From contig NZ_JAHLPT010000006.1 in the NCBI RefSeq assembly GCF_018918025.1, positions 1-64,000 on the forward strand: 64,000 nt of DNA, read 5' to 3'. Origin of the DNA: Oscillibacter sp. MSJ-31. Lineage in GTDB: Bacteria; Bacillota; Clostridia; Oscillospirales; Oscillospiraceae. The translations under genes were made by a program, and so were the position numbers. Below are positions 52,091 to 60,859 of the stretch, piece after piece. The notes under the pieces were generated by a model. The model saw only the letters and a program-made list of their open reading frames with translations, did not search any database and was not told the origin of the DNA. The first letter of the stretch is position 1. Every line of letters starts with the position of its first letter.

Positions 52091-53092
52091 ATGAAAAAAG
52101 TATTGTCTCTGATCCTCGCGCTGGCAATGGTTTTTGCTCTGGCCGCCTGCGGCGAGAAGCAACCCTCCAACGACGGTAACACCGATGGCGACAAGCCCCC
52201 CCGCGGCAACGTCATTATGACCTTCGGCACCGCCGACACCGGCGGCTCCATGTACCCTGCCGGCGCTGCGGTCTCCCAGGTCTGGACGAACAACGTCCAG
52301 GGCGTGAAGTGCAACACCCAGACCTCCACCGGCTCCTTCCAGAACTGCCAGGACGTCTCCACCGGTGAGGTCGACGTCGCGGTCGCTACCTCCGACGTCG
52401 TTCTCAACGCCTACAACGGCACCGGCAAGTTCGCCGACATCGGCAAGCTGGACAACCTGCGCGTCATCGGCGCGGTCTACACCTCCGTGCTCAGCGGCGT
52501 GGCGCTCAAGAGCTCCGGCCTGACCTACATCCATGACCTGCTCGGCAAGCGCGTTGCCGTCGGTCCTGCGGCCTCCGCGACCGAGAATGCCACCCTCGCC
52601 GCCTTTGGTGTCATGGGCATTGATTCCAGCAACACCAGCCTTGAGAACCTCGGCCTCGGCGACGGCGCCGACTCCGTCGGCGACGGCATCCTCGACGCGG
52701 CCTTCGGCTTCGCCGGCCTGCCCATCGGCGGTCAGCTGAACCTCGCTGCCACCAAGGAGATCCAGGTCCTCGACATGACCCAGGAGGAGATCGACAAGGT
52801 CCTCGCGGGCAACGCTGCCTACATCCAGACCAAGATCCCCGCCGGCACCTACACCGGTCAGGACAATGATGCCAACACCTTCGGCGTCAAGTGCCTCATC
52901 ATCGTCACCGCCGATATGGACGCGGATCTCGTCTACGATCTGTGCAAGGCCATGAACGAGCACACCGAGGAGATGGCTGCCGGTAACGCCCTGCTCAAGG
53001 ACATGACCGATCCCAGCTTCCTCTGCACCCAGATGCCCATTCCTCTGCACGACGGCGCCCAGAAGTACTACAGCGAGCAGGGCCTCATCTAA
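52091..53092 (+). CDS. TAXI-family TRAP transporter solute-binding lipoprotein
   Basis: A 333-residue receptor. The lipoprotein signal ends AALAAC with the Cys at residue 20. The mature protein follows the TRAP-TAXI pattern: VIMTFGTADTGGSMYPAGAAVSQVWTNN, then VDVAVATSDVVLNAYNGTG, LLGKRVAVGPAASATENATL and DAAFGFAGLPIGG. It delivers a carboxylate to the fused permease encoded next. The ligand may be the compound processed by the operon starting at 57102. AAAGGAAG precedes the ATG. Confidence 0.88.
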   Translation: MKKVLSLILALAMVFALAACGEKQPSNDGNTDGDKPPRGNVIMTFGTADTGGSMYPAGAAVSQVWTNNVQGVKCNTQTSTGSFQNCQDVSTGEVDVAVATSDVVLNAYNGTGKFADIGKLDNLRVIGAVYTSVLSGVALKSSGLTYIHDLLGKRVAVGPAASATENATLAAFGVMGIDSSNTSLENLGLGDGADSVGDGILDAAFGFAGLPIGGQLNLAATKEIQVLDMTQEEIDKVLAGNAAYIQTKIPAGTYTGQDNDANTFGVKCLIIVTADMDADLVYDLCKAMNEHTEEMAAGNALLKDMTDPSFLCTQMPIPLHDGAQKYYSEQGLI

Positions 53093-53156
53093 TCGAGGAA
53101 TTCTGAAAACTTGATCAAAAGGACGATCTGACCGTCCCTGCGAAAAGCATTTTTTG

Positions 53157-53190
53157 GCCGGAGTTGGGACATCCCAACTCCGGCTCCCCC
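53157..53190 (+). terminator. Intra-operon attenuating terminator
   Basis: A 12-bp stem (gccggagttggg at 53157-53168, complement 53173-53184) followed by tccccctttt between the binding-protein and permease genes. It probably lowers expression of the permease relative to the receptor. Confidence 0.7.
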
Positions 53191-53241
53191 TTTTCATTAA
53201 GGTTTCGTTAAGACCCCCCACTTAACAGAAAGGATGCGTTT

Positions 53242-55245
53242 ATGTCCGATAAGAAAGAAATCAAAGAGATCGACGTCGCCTCGCTTGACAGCGAACTGGC
53301 AGCAGCGAGAACTCTCGAAGAGGGTAAGGGCGACAAGTTCATTATGATGGCCTCCGTCGTCGCCTTCCTGATGACCTCCTTCCACATCTACACGGGCTTC
53401 AAGGGCCTGTTCGACTACTCCGTGCAGCGCGGCGTGCATCTGGGCTTCGCCCTCACGCTGATCCTGCTCACTCAGCCTCTCTATAAGCACGTTTTCAAGG
53501 ATAAATTCGCCGGCAGCAAGGCATTCCGTGCCATCTGCCGCGCGTTTGATATGATCCTCGTCATCCTCACATGGGTCTCCGTGTGGATGGCGCAGGACGA
53601 GGTCCATCACCTCACCGAGCGTTTGAGCAAGACGACCTGGATGGCGACCTTCGCCGGCGCCTGCCTCGTCATTATCGTGCTCGAGTGCGCCCGCCGTACC
53701 CTCGGCTATATCATGCCGATCCTCTCTCTCCTCTTCATCGCTTACGCACTGGCCGGGCCGAACCTGCCCATGGCCATCGCCCACCGTGGCTATTCCCTCG
53801 AGCGTATCTGCAAGTTCCTCGCCACCGACCTTGACGGTCTGTTCGGCACGACCATGAGCGTTTCCGCCACGGTCATCTTCATGTTCGTCATGTTCGGCGC
53901 GTTCCTCGAGGCTTCCGGCTGCTCCGACTTCATCAACGACATCGCCATCTCTCTTACCGGTAAGATCAAGTCCGGCCCCGCGCTCAGCGCAGTCGTGGCC
54001 TCCGGTCTGATGGGCTCCATCAACGGCTCCGCCGTCGCCAACGTCGTCGGCACCGGTACGTTTACCATTCCTCTGATGAAGTCCCGCGGCTACAAGCCCC
54101 AGTTCGCCGGCGGCGTTGAGGCCGTTGCCTCCACCGGCGGTCAGATCCTGCCCCCCGTCATGGGCTCCGGCGCGTTCCTGATGGTCGCGTTCACCGAGCA
54201 GAAGTACATCGCCATCGTCATCGCGGCGGTCATTCCCGCGCTGCTCTATTACTGGGGCTGCGCCGTCGCCGTTATGACGCAGACCGAGATCGCGCACGTC
54301 ACCCTCATGGACCCCAAGGACATTCCCAAGACCCGCGATGTCATGAAGGACGGCTGGATCTATCTGCTCATCATCTGCGTTCTGCTCTACTGCCTGCTCA
54401 TCGCGCAGTATTCTCCGCTCTACTCCGCCCTGTGGGCGACCTGCGCGGTGCCCGTGGTCATGCTCTTCGATAAGAAGAAGCGCTTCACCCTCAAGACCAT
54501 CCCCAGCGCCATGGTCAAGTCCGGCTTCAGCGCCATGTCCATCGTCATCGGCTGCGCCTGCGCCGGTATCGTCGTTGGCATGGTCTCCATCACCGGCATC
54601 GGCGTTATCTTCGGCGACATGATGATCCAGGCGGCGCATAACATGCTCTTCCCGTCTCTGGTCTTCACTGCCATCACCTGCATTGTCCTCGGTATGGGCC
54701 TGCCCACCACCGCGGCCTATGTTATCGCGGCATCCATCCTCGCTCCGTCCCTCATCAAGCTCGGCCTTGCCCCGCTGACGGCGCACCTGTTCGTGTTCTA
54801 CTTCGCGTGCCTGTCCGCCATCACCCCGCCGGTCGCCCTCGCGGCCTATGCCGGCGCCGGCATCGCCAAGACCAACCCGATGACCACGGCGGTCGAGGCC
54901 TGCAAGCTCGGCTTCGCCGGCTTCATGGTGCCCTTCGCGTTCTGCTACAACCCGGCAATGATGATGCAGGGCAGCGTCGGCGAGATCATCTCCGTCGCCA
55001 TCAGCGCGATCATCGGCGTTGCCATCATGTCCGCCGGCTTCCAGGGCTGGCTGCTGTGGAGGCTCAACTGGCTTGAACGCATCGTGTTCATCGCCGGCGG
55101 CCTGCTGATGTTCATCCCCGGCACGCTGACGGATATCACCGGCCTTGTGATCGCGGTCGCTCTGCTTCTCATCAACGTGAAGAAGTGGGAGAAGGGTCCC
55201 AAGTTCATCATGGACAAGCACAAGGCCAAGCAGGAGCAGAAGTAA
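53242..55245 (+). CDS. TRAP transporter fused permease (DctQM type)
   Basis: A 667-residue integral membrane protein. The small-subunit-like N-terminal ~190 residues (four hydrophobic segments) are fused to the large DctM-like permease with about 12 more segments. Characteristic pieces are FGAFLEASGCSDFINDIAISLTG, GLMGSINGSAVANVVGTGTFTIPLMK, GVEAVASTGGQILPPVMGSGAF and GMGLPTTAAYVI. Together with the TAXI receptor it drives sodium- or proton-coupled import. AAAGGA precedes the ATG. Confidence 0.9.
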   Translation: MSDKKEIKEIDVASLDSELAAARTLEEGKGDKFIMMASVVAFLMTSFHIYTGFKGLFDYSVQRGVHLGFALTLILLTQPLYKHVFKDKFAGSKAFRAICRAFDMILVILTWVSVWMAQDEVHHLTERLSKTTWMATFAGACLVIIVLECARRTLGYIMPILSLLFIAYALAGPNLPMAIAHRGYSLERICKFLATDLDGLFGTTMSVSATVIFMFVMFGAFLEASGCSDFINDIAISLTGKIKSGPALSAVVASGLMGSINGSAVANVVGTGTFTIPLMKSRGYKPQFAGGVEAVASTGGQILPPVMGSGAFLMVAFTEQKYIAIVIAAVIPALLYYWGCAVAVMTQTEIAHVTLMDPKDIPKTRDVMKDGWIYLLIICVLLYCLLIAQYSPLYSALWATCAVPVVMLFDKKKRFTLKTIPSAMVKSGFSAMSIVIGCACAGIVVGMVSITGIGVIFGDMMIQAAHNMLFPSLVFTAITCIVLGMGLPTTAAYVIAASILAPSLIKLGLAPLTAHLFVFYFACLSAITPPVALAAYAGAGIAKTNPMTTAVEACKLGFAGFMVPFAFCYNPAMMMQGSVGEIISVAISAIIGVAIMSAGFQGWLLWRLNWLERIVFIAGGLLMFIPGTLTDITGLVIAVALLLINVKKWEKGPKFIMDKHKAKQEQK

Positions 55246-55267
55246 GCTCCGCTGAACCGGATACGGA

Positions 55268-55304
55268 ATATGAGGGTCCTGAAAAGGGACCCTCATATTT
55301 TTTC
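55268..55304 (+). terminator. Terminator of the TRAP operon
   Basis: A 12-bp perfect stem (atatgagggtcc at 55268-55279, complement 55287-55298) followed by tttttt. Confidence 0.8.
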
Positions 55305-55368
55305 ATTGACCGCGCCCCCGACGCGCGGTATACTGTAGCGTAAGAATCCAAGCGAGGAGAGAAGAACC

Positions 55369-55914
55369 ATGGAAGCTCAGGAGATCCGTTACCGCGTCAA
55401 TAAAAAGGTGTTTCGGCAGGCGTCGCTCTACGCCATGTTCCTGCGAAACCGCAATACCTTCCGCGTGGGCATCGCCGTCGTGCTGGCGGTGGCATTTTAC
55501 ACCGTGCTTGCCGTGCAGGGTACCTTTCCCCTGAGCTACCTTCCGATCTACATCGCGGCGGCCTATCTTGTCTGGATGCTTTTGCTGCTCGGACGCGAGG
55601 AGCAGCGCGTGCTGCGCTACCTCAAGAGCGACGAGTCGCTGCTGGGGACGGAGTACGTTCTGCGCTTTGACGCGGGCAAGCTTTCGGTCGAGATCCCCGA
55701 GAAGAAGCTCCGCAACACGGTCGCGCTCGCGAAGCTCGCCTCGGCCATCGAAATTTCGAGCGTGTTCATGCTCTGCCTTTCGGCCGATCAGCTCTACCTT
55801 GTGCCGACCGCAGCCATGACGGACGAGCAGCGCACGGCGCTGCGCGGCCTTCTGAGCAGCCGCCTCGGCGAGCGCTTTTATTCCAGTATTCTGGCGCGCG
55901 AGAAAAAGAAATGA
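55369..55914 (+). CDS. Membrane protein, YcxB-like layout
   Basis: A 181-residue protein. A soluble N-terminus (IRYRVNKKVFRQASLYAMFLRNRNTF), two transmembrane segments (VGIAVVLAVAFYTVLAVQ and LPIYIAAAYLVWMLLLLG) and a C-terminal beta-rich domain (LGTEYVLRFDAGKLSVEIPEK, then DQLYLVPTAAMTDEQRTALRGLLSS) resemble the YcxB-like family. Function unknown. It is monocistronic between two terminators. Confidence 0.65.
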   Translation: MEAQEIRYRVNKKVFRQASLYAMFLRNRNTFRVGIAVVLAVAFYTVLAVQGTFPLSYLPIYIAAAYLVWMLLLLGREEQRVLRYLKSDESLLGTEYVLRFDAGKLSVEIPEKKLRNTVALAKLASAIEISSVFMLCLSADQLYLVPTAAMTDEQRTALRGLLSSRLGERFYSSILAREKKK

Positions 55915-55917
55915 ACA

Positions 55918-55955
55918 AGGCCCGCCTCCGACATCGCTTCGGAGGCGGGCTTTGC
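55918..55955. terminator. Bidirectional terminator
   Basis: gcccgcctccga at 55920-55931 pairs with 55939-55950; flanked by A and T runs. It separates the convergent YcxB-like and lysR genes. Confidence 0.75.
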
Positions 55956-55959
55956 CGTG

Positions 55960-56928
55960 CTATACCGGACGGCCGTGCTCCACGCGGCAGTCGCACTCGC
56001 TGCGCCACGACTGCGATTGCAGGAAGCGGCGCGCGGCATCGACGAAGGCGCGGGCGGCGGGCAGAAGGTGGCGCTTTTTCTTGTAGACCACGCTCAGCGG
56101 GTGGACAAGGTCGGGGGAGTCGAGGTCGAAGAAGAGCAGCTCGCCGCGGTTCGGCGCGTTGTGGACAGCGGTCTCATTGACGAAGCAGAAGCCGTAGTTT
56201 TCCGCCGTCAGGTTCAGCGCCGTGGTGGCGTTGGTGGTGTAGAGCGCGTTTTCGACGGTGATATGCTTCCGTTCGAGAAAGTTGTTGACGCGCATGGCGA
56301 GCAGGATCTCGGGGTAGAGCAGGACAAAGCGCTCGTGCTCGAGAACGGAGAGCTCCGGCTCCCGTCCCGCGCGGCAGGCCTCCGCAAGCGCCTGCGCGGC
56401 GCGGTTGCCGCGGTTGCCGACCAGGAGGATCTTTTCGTAAAGAATGGTCTCAGTGGTCAGGTAGTCGGGCGTATTGAGATTGGTGTTCATGATGGCAAAA
56501 TCCACCGTGTTGTCCGCCACCAGTCGGAACATCTCGCTCGTCGGGCGTTCGAGCAGCTCAAGATGGGCCTCGGGGTGCTCCTGCGAAAAGGCGGGCAGGA
56601 TGCTCGGCAGGAGCGTGCTGGCGCGCCAGTTGCTCATGGCGACGCGGAGCGTCTGGCGGCGGCTGGCGTTCAAACGTGTGAAATCCTGCAAAAGCTGCTC
56701 ATAGAGCTGCGAGCTGTCCTCGAGATAGTTGGCGTAGACCTTGCCGGCTGCGGTCAGCGCCAGCGGCGACTTGGTGCGGTCGAGCAGGCGGACGCCGAAT
56801 TCCTTTTCCAAATGGATGACGTATTGGCTCAAGTAGGGCTGCGAGATGTGCAGCCGCTCTGCGGCCTTGGAAATGCTTTTCTCGGACGCAATGGCAAGAA
56901 AATATTCCGGATTCCGGTCCTGTACCAT
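55960..56928 (-). CDS. LysR-family transcriptional regulator
   Basis: A 322-residue LysR protein. The N-terminal winged helix (YFLAIASEKSISKAAERLHISQPYLSQYVIHLEKEFGVRLLDRTKSPLALTAAG) is followed by a linker helix and the effector-binding domain. The start at 56928 (MVQDRNPEYFLAIA) has GAGGTGATC upstream; 56985 is the open limit. It is divergent from the dehydrogenase/hydrolase operon, so it most likely regulates it in response to a pathway intermediate. Confidence 0.88.
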   Translation of the reverse strand: MVQDRNPEYFLAIASEKSISKAAERLHISQPYLSQYVIHLEKEFGVRLLDRTKSPLALTAAGKVYANYLEDSSQLYEQLLQDFTRLNASRRQTLRVAMSNWRASTLLPSILPAFSQEHPEAHLELLERPTSEMFRLVADNTVDFAIMNTNLNTPDYLTTETILYEKILLVGNRGNRAAQALAEACRAGREPELSVLEHERFVLLYPEILLAMRVNNFLERKHITVENALYTTNATTALNLTAENYGFCFVNETAVHNAPNRGELLFFDLDSPDLVHPLSVVYKKKRHLLPAARAFVDAARRFLQSQSWRSECDCRVEHGRPV

Positions 56929-56987
56929 CCAGATCACCTCGGTTTCCTCTTTGATTATAGCAAAAAATACGACGCCGTCAAGCACGG

Positions 56988-57005
56988 TATAGTAAAAATG
57001 CTATA
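56988..57005. promoter_or_regulatory. Candidate LysR operator
   Basis: Dyad TATAG-N8-CTATA in the 173-base gap between lysR and the divergent operon. It includes the T-N11-A type spacing expected for LysR sites. Confidence 0.5.
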
Positions 57006-57101
57006 GGGATAGTCACATTTAAGTCTTTGACCTTTTCGCGGCGATGCACTATGATAGAGTCAAACAGGGAAATCAAAAAACCATCGGAAAAGAGTGAGAT
57101 T

Positions 57102-58133
57102 ATGCCAAGGTTTGAAGCATCTGCGCTGCGGGGCTACTGCGTGTCGGTCCTGACGGCCTCCGGTGTGGAGAGGAGCTGCGCGGAAGCGGTGGCTGACGCG
57201 CTGATCGACGCGGAGCTGACAGGCGTGTCCACCCACGGTGTGAGCCGTCTGGCCGTTTATATGCAGCGCATGGACGCGGGCGTGATGTCGCGTGAAAACA
57301 ACATCCGCATCGTGCGGGAATCGACCTCCACGCTGGTCGTGGACGCCGGCAACTCGCTGGGCGCGGCGGCGGCAAAATTTGCGATGGAGCGGTGCATCGC
57401 CAAGGCAAAAGAGACGGGCTGCTGCTTTGCAAGCGTGCACAGCTCCAACCACTTCGGCACCGCCGCCTATTATACAAGGCTTGCTGCCGCGCAGGATATG
57501 ATCGGATTTGCCTGCACCAATCTCAAGGGCAAGATCGCGCCCTTCGGCAGCGCTGAGCCCTACATGGGCACAAACCCCATCTCCGTGGCGGCTCCGTCCG
57601 ACGACCTTCCGGTCGTGCTGGATATGGCGCCGAGCGTTGTGGCGCTGGGCAAGCTCATTCTGGCGCAGAAGCTGGGAAAGTCTATTCCCGAGGGCTGGGC
57701 ACTGGATAAGGACGGCAGACCCACCACGGACCCCGCGGCCGGTCGTGCCGGCTCGCTCGTGCCGATCGGCGGCGCGAAAGGCAGCGGCCTCGCCATCATG
57801 GTCGATGTGCTTTGCGGCATTCTCAGCGGCGGCCTCTACGGTCCGCATCTGCATGACCTCTATGTGATGGACGAGCCGCAGGGCGTCAGCCATTTTCTCG
57901 GCGCCATCGACATTGCGCATTTCATCGAACCGGCAGCGTTCAAGTCGGCTCTTTCCGCCATGTCACGGGAGATCAAGGCGCTGAAAAAGGCCGATGGTGT
58001 GGAGGAAATTTTCCTGCCCGGCGAACGCTCCGGCCGCAAGGCGGAAGAAAATGCTGCAAACGGTATTGAGGTGCCGCAGCCGGTCTACGAAGAGCTGCTG
58101 GAGCTCGGCAAGCCCTACGGCCTGAGCCTGTAA
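57102..58133 (+). CDS. Ldh_2-family NAD(P)-dependent 2-hydroxyacid dehydrogenase
   Basis: A 343-residue member of the malate/L-lactate/L-sulfolactate/ureidoglycolate dehydrogenase family, which differs from Rossmann-type lactate dehydrogenases. Motifs: ELTGVSTHGVSRL near residue 40, VHSSNHFGTAAYYT near 115, PYMGTNPISVAAP near 160 and KGSGLAIMVDVLCGILSGG near 225. The start MPRFEASALRGYCVSVL at 57102 fits the family, although the site upstream is weak. It oxidises a 2-hydroxyacid to the 2-oxoacid or does the reverse. First gene of the operon. Confidence 0.85.
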   Translation: MPRFEASALRGYCVSVLTASGVERSCAEAVADALIDAELTGVSTHGVSRLAVYMQRMDAGVMSRENNIRIVRESTSTLVVDAGNSLGAAAAKFAMERCIAKAKETGCCFASVHSSNHFGTAAYYTRLAAAQDMIGFACTNLKGKIAPFGSAEPYMGTNPISVAAPSDDLPVVLDMAPSVVALGKLILAQKLGKSIPEGWALDKDGRPTTDPAAGRAGSLVPIGGAKGSGLAIMVDVLCGILSGGLYGPHLHDLYVMDEPQGVSHFLGAIDIAHFIEPAAFKSALSAMSREIKALKKADGVEEIFLPGERSGRKAEENAANGIEVPQPVYEELLELGKPYGLSL

Positions 58134-58146
58134 AGGAGGAAGCATT

Positions 58147-59082
58147 ATGGCAAAAATTCTCATCACCGAATCGGTCCACCCCATCGGACCCGAGCTGCTG
58201 ACCGCGGCGGGCCACACCGTCGTCTACGCCGACCGCGACATGGATGTCATCCGTCGCGAGATCGTGGACGCGGACGCCGTGCTTGTGCGCATCATCGAGC
58301 TGCCCGGCTCGCTGCTCGCGACGGCGAAGAACCTCAAGATCGTCTCCAAGCACGGCGTGGGCTACGATAATATCGACCTCGACTACTGCAAGAGCCACGG
58401 CGTCGCCGTGACCATCACCCCGAACGCGAACAGCCTTTCCGTCGCCGAGCACGCCTTCACGCTGATGCTCACGCTGGCGAAGAACATCATTCCCGTCTCC
58501 AACGAGTACCGCACGGTTGGCTTTGCCGCGAAGAACCACGCCCCCGGCATTGAAATGACCGGCAAGACATTGGGTCTGATCGGCATGGGCCGCATCGGAA
58601 AGCACATCCTGCACATGTGTAAGGACGGCCTGGATATGCACGTCATCGTCTACGACCCCTACATCAGCGAGGTCCCCGAGGGCGTCGAGAGGGTGGACGA
58701 CCTTTCCGAGCTGCTGCGCCGCGCCGACGTCGTGACGCTCCATTGTCTGCTCACCGACGAGACGCGCAAGCTCATCGACCGCGAGCGCCTCGCGCTGATG
58801 AAGCCCACCGCGCTGCTTATCAACTGCGCCCGAGGCCCCATCGTGGACGAAGCCGCGCTCATCGAGGCGCTGGAGAATGGCAGACTTGCCGGCGCCGGTC
58901 TTGACGTCACCGACCCCGAGCCGGTCGCGCCGGACAGCCCGCTCTTTAAGCTGCCGAACGTCATCGTCACGCCGCACTACGCGCCCACAACGGTCGAATC
59001 CGCCACGCGCGTTTCCAAGATCGCAGCCGAAAACATCAACGCGGTGCTTGCCGGTCAAGAGCCGGTGGGCCGCATCATCTGA
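58147..59082 (+). CDS. D-2-hydroxyacid dehydrogenase (SerA-like)
   Basis: A 311-residue NAD-dependent enzyme of the D-isomer-specific family. The nucleotide-binding motif is GLIGMGRIGKHIL near residue 144, the catalytic Arg in INCARGPIVDEAALIEAL, a Glu in DVTDPEP and His in VIVTPHYAPTT. It lacks the regulatory C-terminal domain of biosynthetic phosphoglycerate dehydrogenase. Likely role: oxidation or reduction of a hydroxyacid in this pathway. It lies 13 bases after the Ldh_2 gene with AAAGGAGG upstream. Confidence 0.87.
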   Translation: MAKILITESVHPIGPELLTAAGHTVVYADRDMDVIRREIVDADAVLVRIIELPGSLLATAKNLKIVSKHGVGYDNIDLDYCKSHGVAVTITPNANSLSVAEHAFTLMLTLAKNIIPVSNEYRTVGFAAKNHAPGIEMTGKTLGLIGMGRIGKHILHMCKDGLDMHVIVYDPYISEVPEGVERVDDLSELLRRADVVTLHCLLTDETRKLIDRERLALMKPTALLINCARGPIVDEAALIEALENGRLAGAGLDVTDPEPVAPDSPLFKLPNVIVTPHYAPTTVESATRVSKIAAENINAVLAGQEPVGRII

Positions 59083-59107
59083 ACAAGATTAAGAGGAGGA
59101 CGCAACC

Positions 59108-60022
59108 ATGAGACTCGCAACGATCAAGCTGCACGGCGCGGAGGTCGCCGGCATCGTCACCGGGAAGGGCATCCTGCCCGTCGCAGCGCTCAACGCCTAC
59201 AAGGGCACGGGCTGGAAGGAGGACATGATGAGCCTCATTCAGGCCAATCACATCCCCGGCCTGACGAAGTGGTACAACGAGGGCGGCAAGGAGGAGCTTG
59301 AGACCATCCCCGGCGTCGTGCCGGCGGAGGAGGTTGTCTACGCCCCGCTCTACCGCAACCCCAAGCGCATCTTCGGCATCGGTCTGAACTACGCCGACCA
59401 CGCCAAGGACATCGGCAACGCCGCGCCCACGGGCTTCCCCGGCAGCTTCTTCAAAATGGCCGATACCCTTGTCGGCTACGGCGACGACATCCTGCTGCCC
59501 AAGCTCAAGGAGGCGCAGAAGACCACGGCGGAGGCGGAGCTCGGCATCATCATGGGCCGCGACTGCCGCGACGTTCCCGAGGAGGAGTGGGAGAGCGCCA
59601 TCGTCGGCTACACCACGATCCTCGACATGACCGAGGAATCCATCCTCAAGGGCAACGACTTCGTGCCCGGCAATCCCCGCTATCTGACCATCGTGAAGAA
59701 TTTCCCGACGTTCTTCTCCTTCGGTCCCCAGCTCGTCACGCCCGACGAGGTGCCCGACGTCCTCAAGCTTGAGGTCCAGAGTGTCCACAACGGCGAGATC
59801 CACGCGAAGAACACGGTCGATCACATGACGCACGTTCCGTCCCGCCTCGTTTCCCTGCACTCGAGCATCCAAGGCTGGTACGCCGGCGACGTGCTCTCCA
59901 CCGGCACCCCGCGCGCGTTCCACATTCAGGATGGCGACATTGCCGAGTGCCGCATCGTCGGCCCCGACGGCTTCGAGATGGAGCCGCTGAAGAATCCCGT
60001 CGTGGATCTCAAGTTGCACTAA
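59108..60022 (+). CDS. Fumarylacetoacetate hydrolase family protein
   Basis: A 304-residue FAH-family enzyme: RIFGIGLNYADHAKDIG near residue 97, then TTAEAELGIIMGRDCRDV (metal-binding Glu pair) and YTTILDMTEESI (metal Asp), and DVLSTGTPRAF near the C-terminus. Family members hydrolyse C-C bonds of diketo acids or dehydrate/decarboxylate related acids. In bacterial sugar-acid routes such a protein cleaves 2,4-diketo-3-deoxy acids to pyruvate plus a hydroxyacid, which would fit the two hydroxyacid dehydrogenases upstream. GAGGAGG precedes the ATG. Confidence 0.85.
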   Translation: MRLATIKLHGAEVAGIVTGKGILPVAALNAYKGTGWKEDMMSLIQANHIPGLTKWYNEGGKEELETIPGVVPAEEVVYAPLYRNPKRIFGIGLNYADHAKDIGNAAPTGFPGSFFKMADTLVGYGDDILLPKLKEAQKTTAEAELGIIMGRDCRDVPEEEWESAIVGYTTILDMTEESILKGNDFVPGNPRYLTIVKNFPTFFSFGPQLVTPDEVPDVLKLEVQSVHNGEIHAKNTVDHMTHVPSRLVSLHSSIQGWYAGDVLSTGTPRAFHIQDGDIAECRIVGPDGFEMEPLKNPVVDLKLH

Positions 60023-60061
60023 GGAAGATCAAAAATTTTAACATATCAGGAGGAAATTATC

Positions 60062-60853
60062 ATGGATCTGGGTTTGAAGGATAAGGTCGTCGTTTGTATG
60101 TCCAGCGCGTCCGGCTTCGGCAAGGGCATCGCGACGGAGTTCGCCCGCGAGGGCGCGAAGGTGGTCATCTGCACCAGCGAGGCGTTCAAGGCGGAGCTGG
60201 ATCAGGCGGTCGTCGACATCGAGAAGGAGACCGGCAACCGCCCCCACCCCTATATGTACGACGTGCTCAACAACGAGAGCATCACCGCGATGATCAACAA
60301 GGTCGCAGCGGACCTCGGCGGCATTTACGGCCTTGTGAACCACTGCCCCGGCCCCAAGGCGGGCACCTTCGAGGCGCTGACCGAGGCCGACTGGGCGGAC
60401 GGCTATCAGAAATGCCTGTACAGCTACACCACCGCCATCCGCGCGGCGCTGCCCTATATGAAGCAGGGCGGCGGACGCATCGTCAACTCCACCTCGTCCT
60501 CCATCAAGCAGGAGCTGGATAACCTCATTCTCTCCAACACGTTCCGCATGGGCGTGGTCGGCATGAGCAAGACGATGGCGCGCGAGTTCGGTCCGTACAA
60601 CATTATGGTCAACACGATGGGCCCCGGCCGCATCTACACCGACCGCATCAAGTACCTCAACACCATCCGCGCGGAGAAGGCGGGCATCACGCTCGAGGAG
60701 TACAACACCCGCGACGCCGCGAGCTTCCCGCAGAAGCGCTACCAGACGGCGGACGAGTACGCCCGCTCCGTGGTGTTCATCTGCTCGCCCGCGAACAGCG
60801 CGATCTCCGGTCAGGTCATCTGCGTCGACGGCGCCATGACCACCGCGTACTAA
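60062..60853 (+). CDS. Atypical SDR (BKR-like) with altered catalytic motif
   Basis: A 263-residue short-chain dehydrogenase/reductase-like protein. The cofactor loop is SSASGFGKGIATEFAREGAKVVI instead of TGxxxGIG. The usual YxxxK is replaced: where YSASKAAVVGLTK is expected it has SNTFRMGVVGMSK, so Tyr and Lys become Ser and Arg. A known subgroup of BKR-like SDRs also departs from the tetrad. The rest of the fold is intact (GGRIVNSTSSS, FICSPANSAISGQVICVDGAM). It may oxidise the deoxy-sugar acid, act with other residues, or carry out non-redox chemistry. GGAGG precedes the ATG. Confidence 0.82.
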   Translation: MDLGLKDKVVVCMSSASGFGKGIATEFAREGAKVVICTSEAFKAELDQAVVDIEKETGNRPHPYMYDVLNNESITAMINKVAADLGGIYGLVNHCPGPKAGTFEALTEADWADGYQKCLYSYTTAIRAALPYMKQGGGRIVNSTSSSIKQELDNLILSNTFRMGVVGMSKTMAREFGPYNIMVNTMGPGRIYTDRIKYLNTIRAEKAGITLEEYNTRDAASFPQKRYQTADEYARSVVFICSPANSAISGQVICVDGAMTTAY

Positions 60854-60859
60854 GGCTGT

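Noticed and set aside
53197-55296. A 699-codon open frame on the minus strand
   Set aside because: It is exactly antisense to the TRAP permease, is full of Asp, Glu, His and Gly as expected from mirrored membrane codons in GC-rich DNA, and has no ribosome site or family match.
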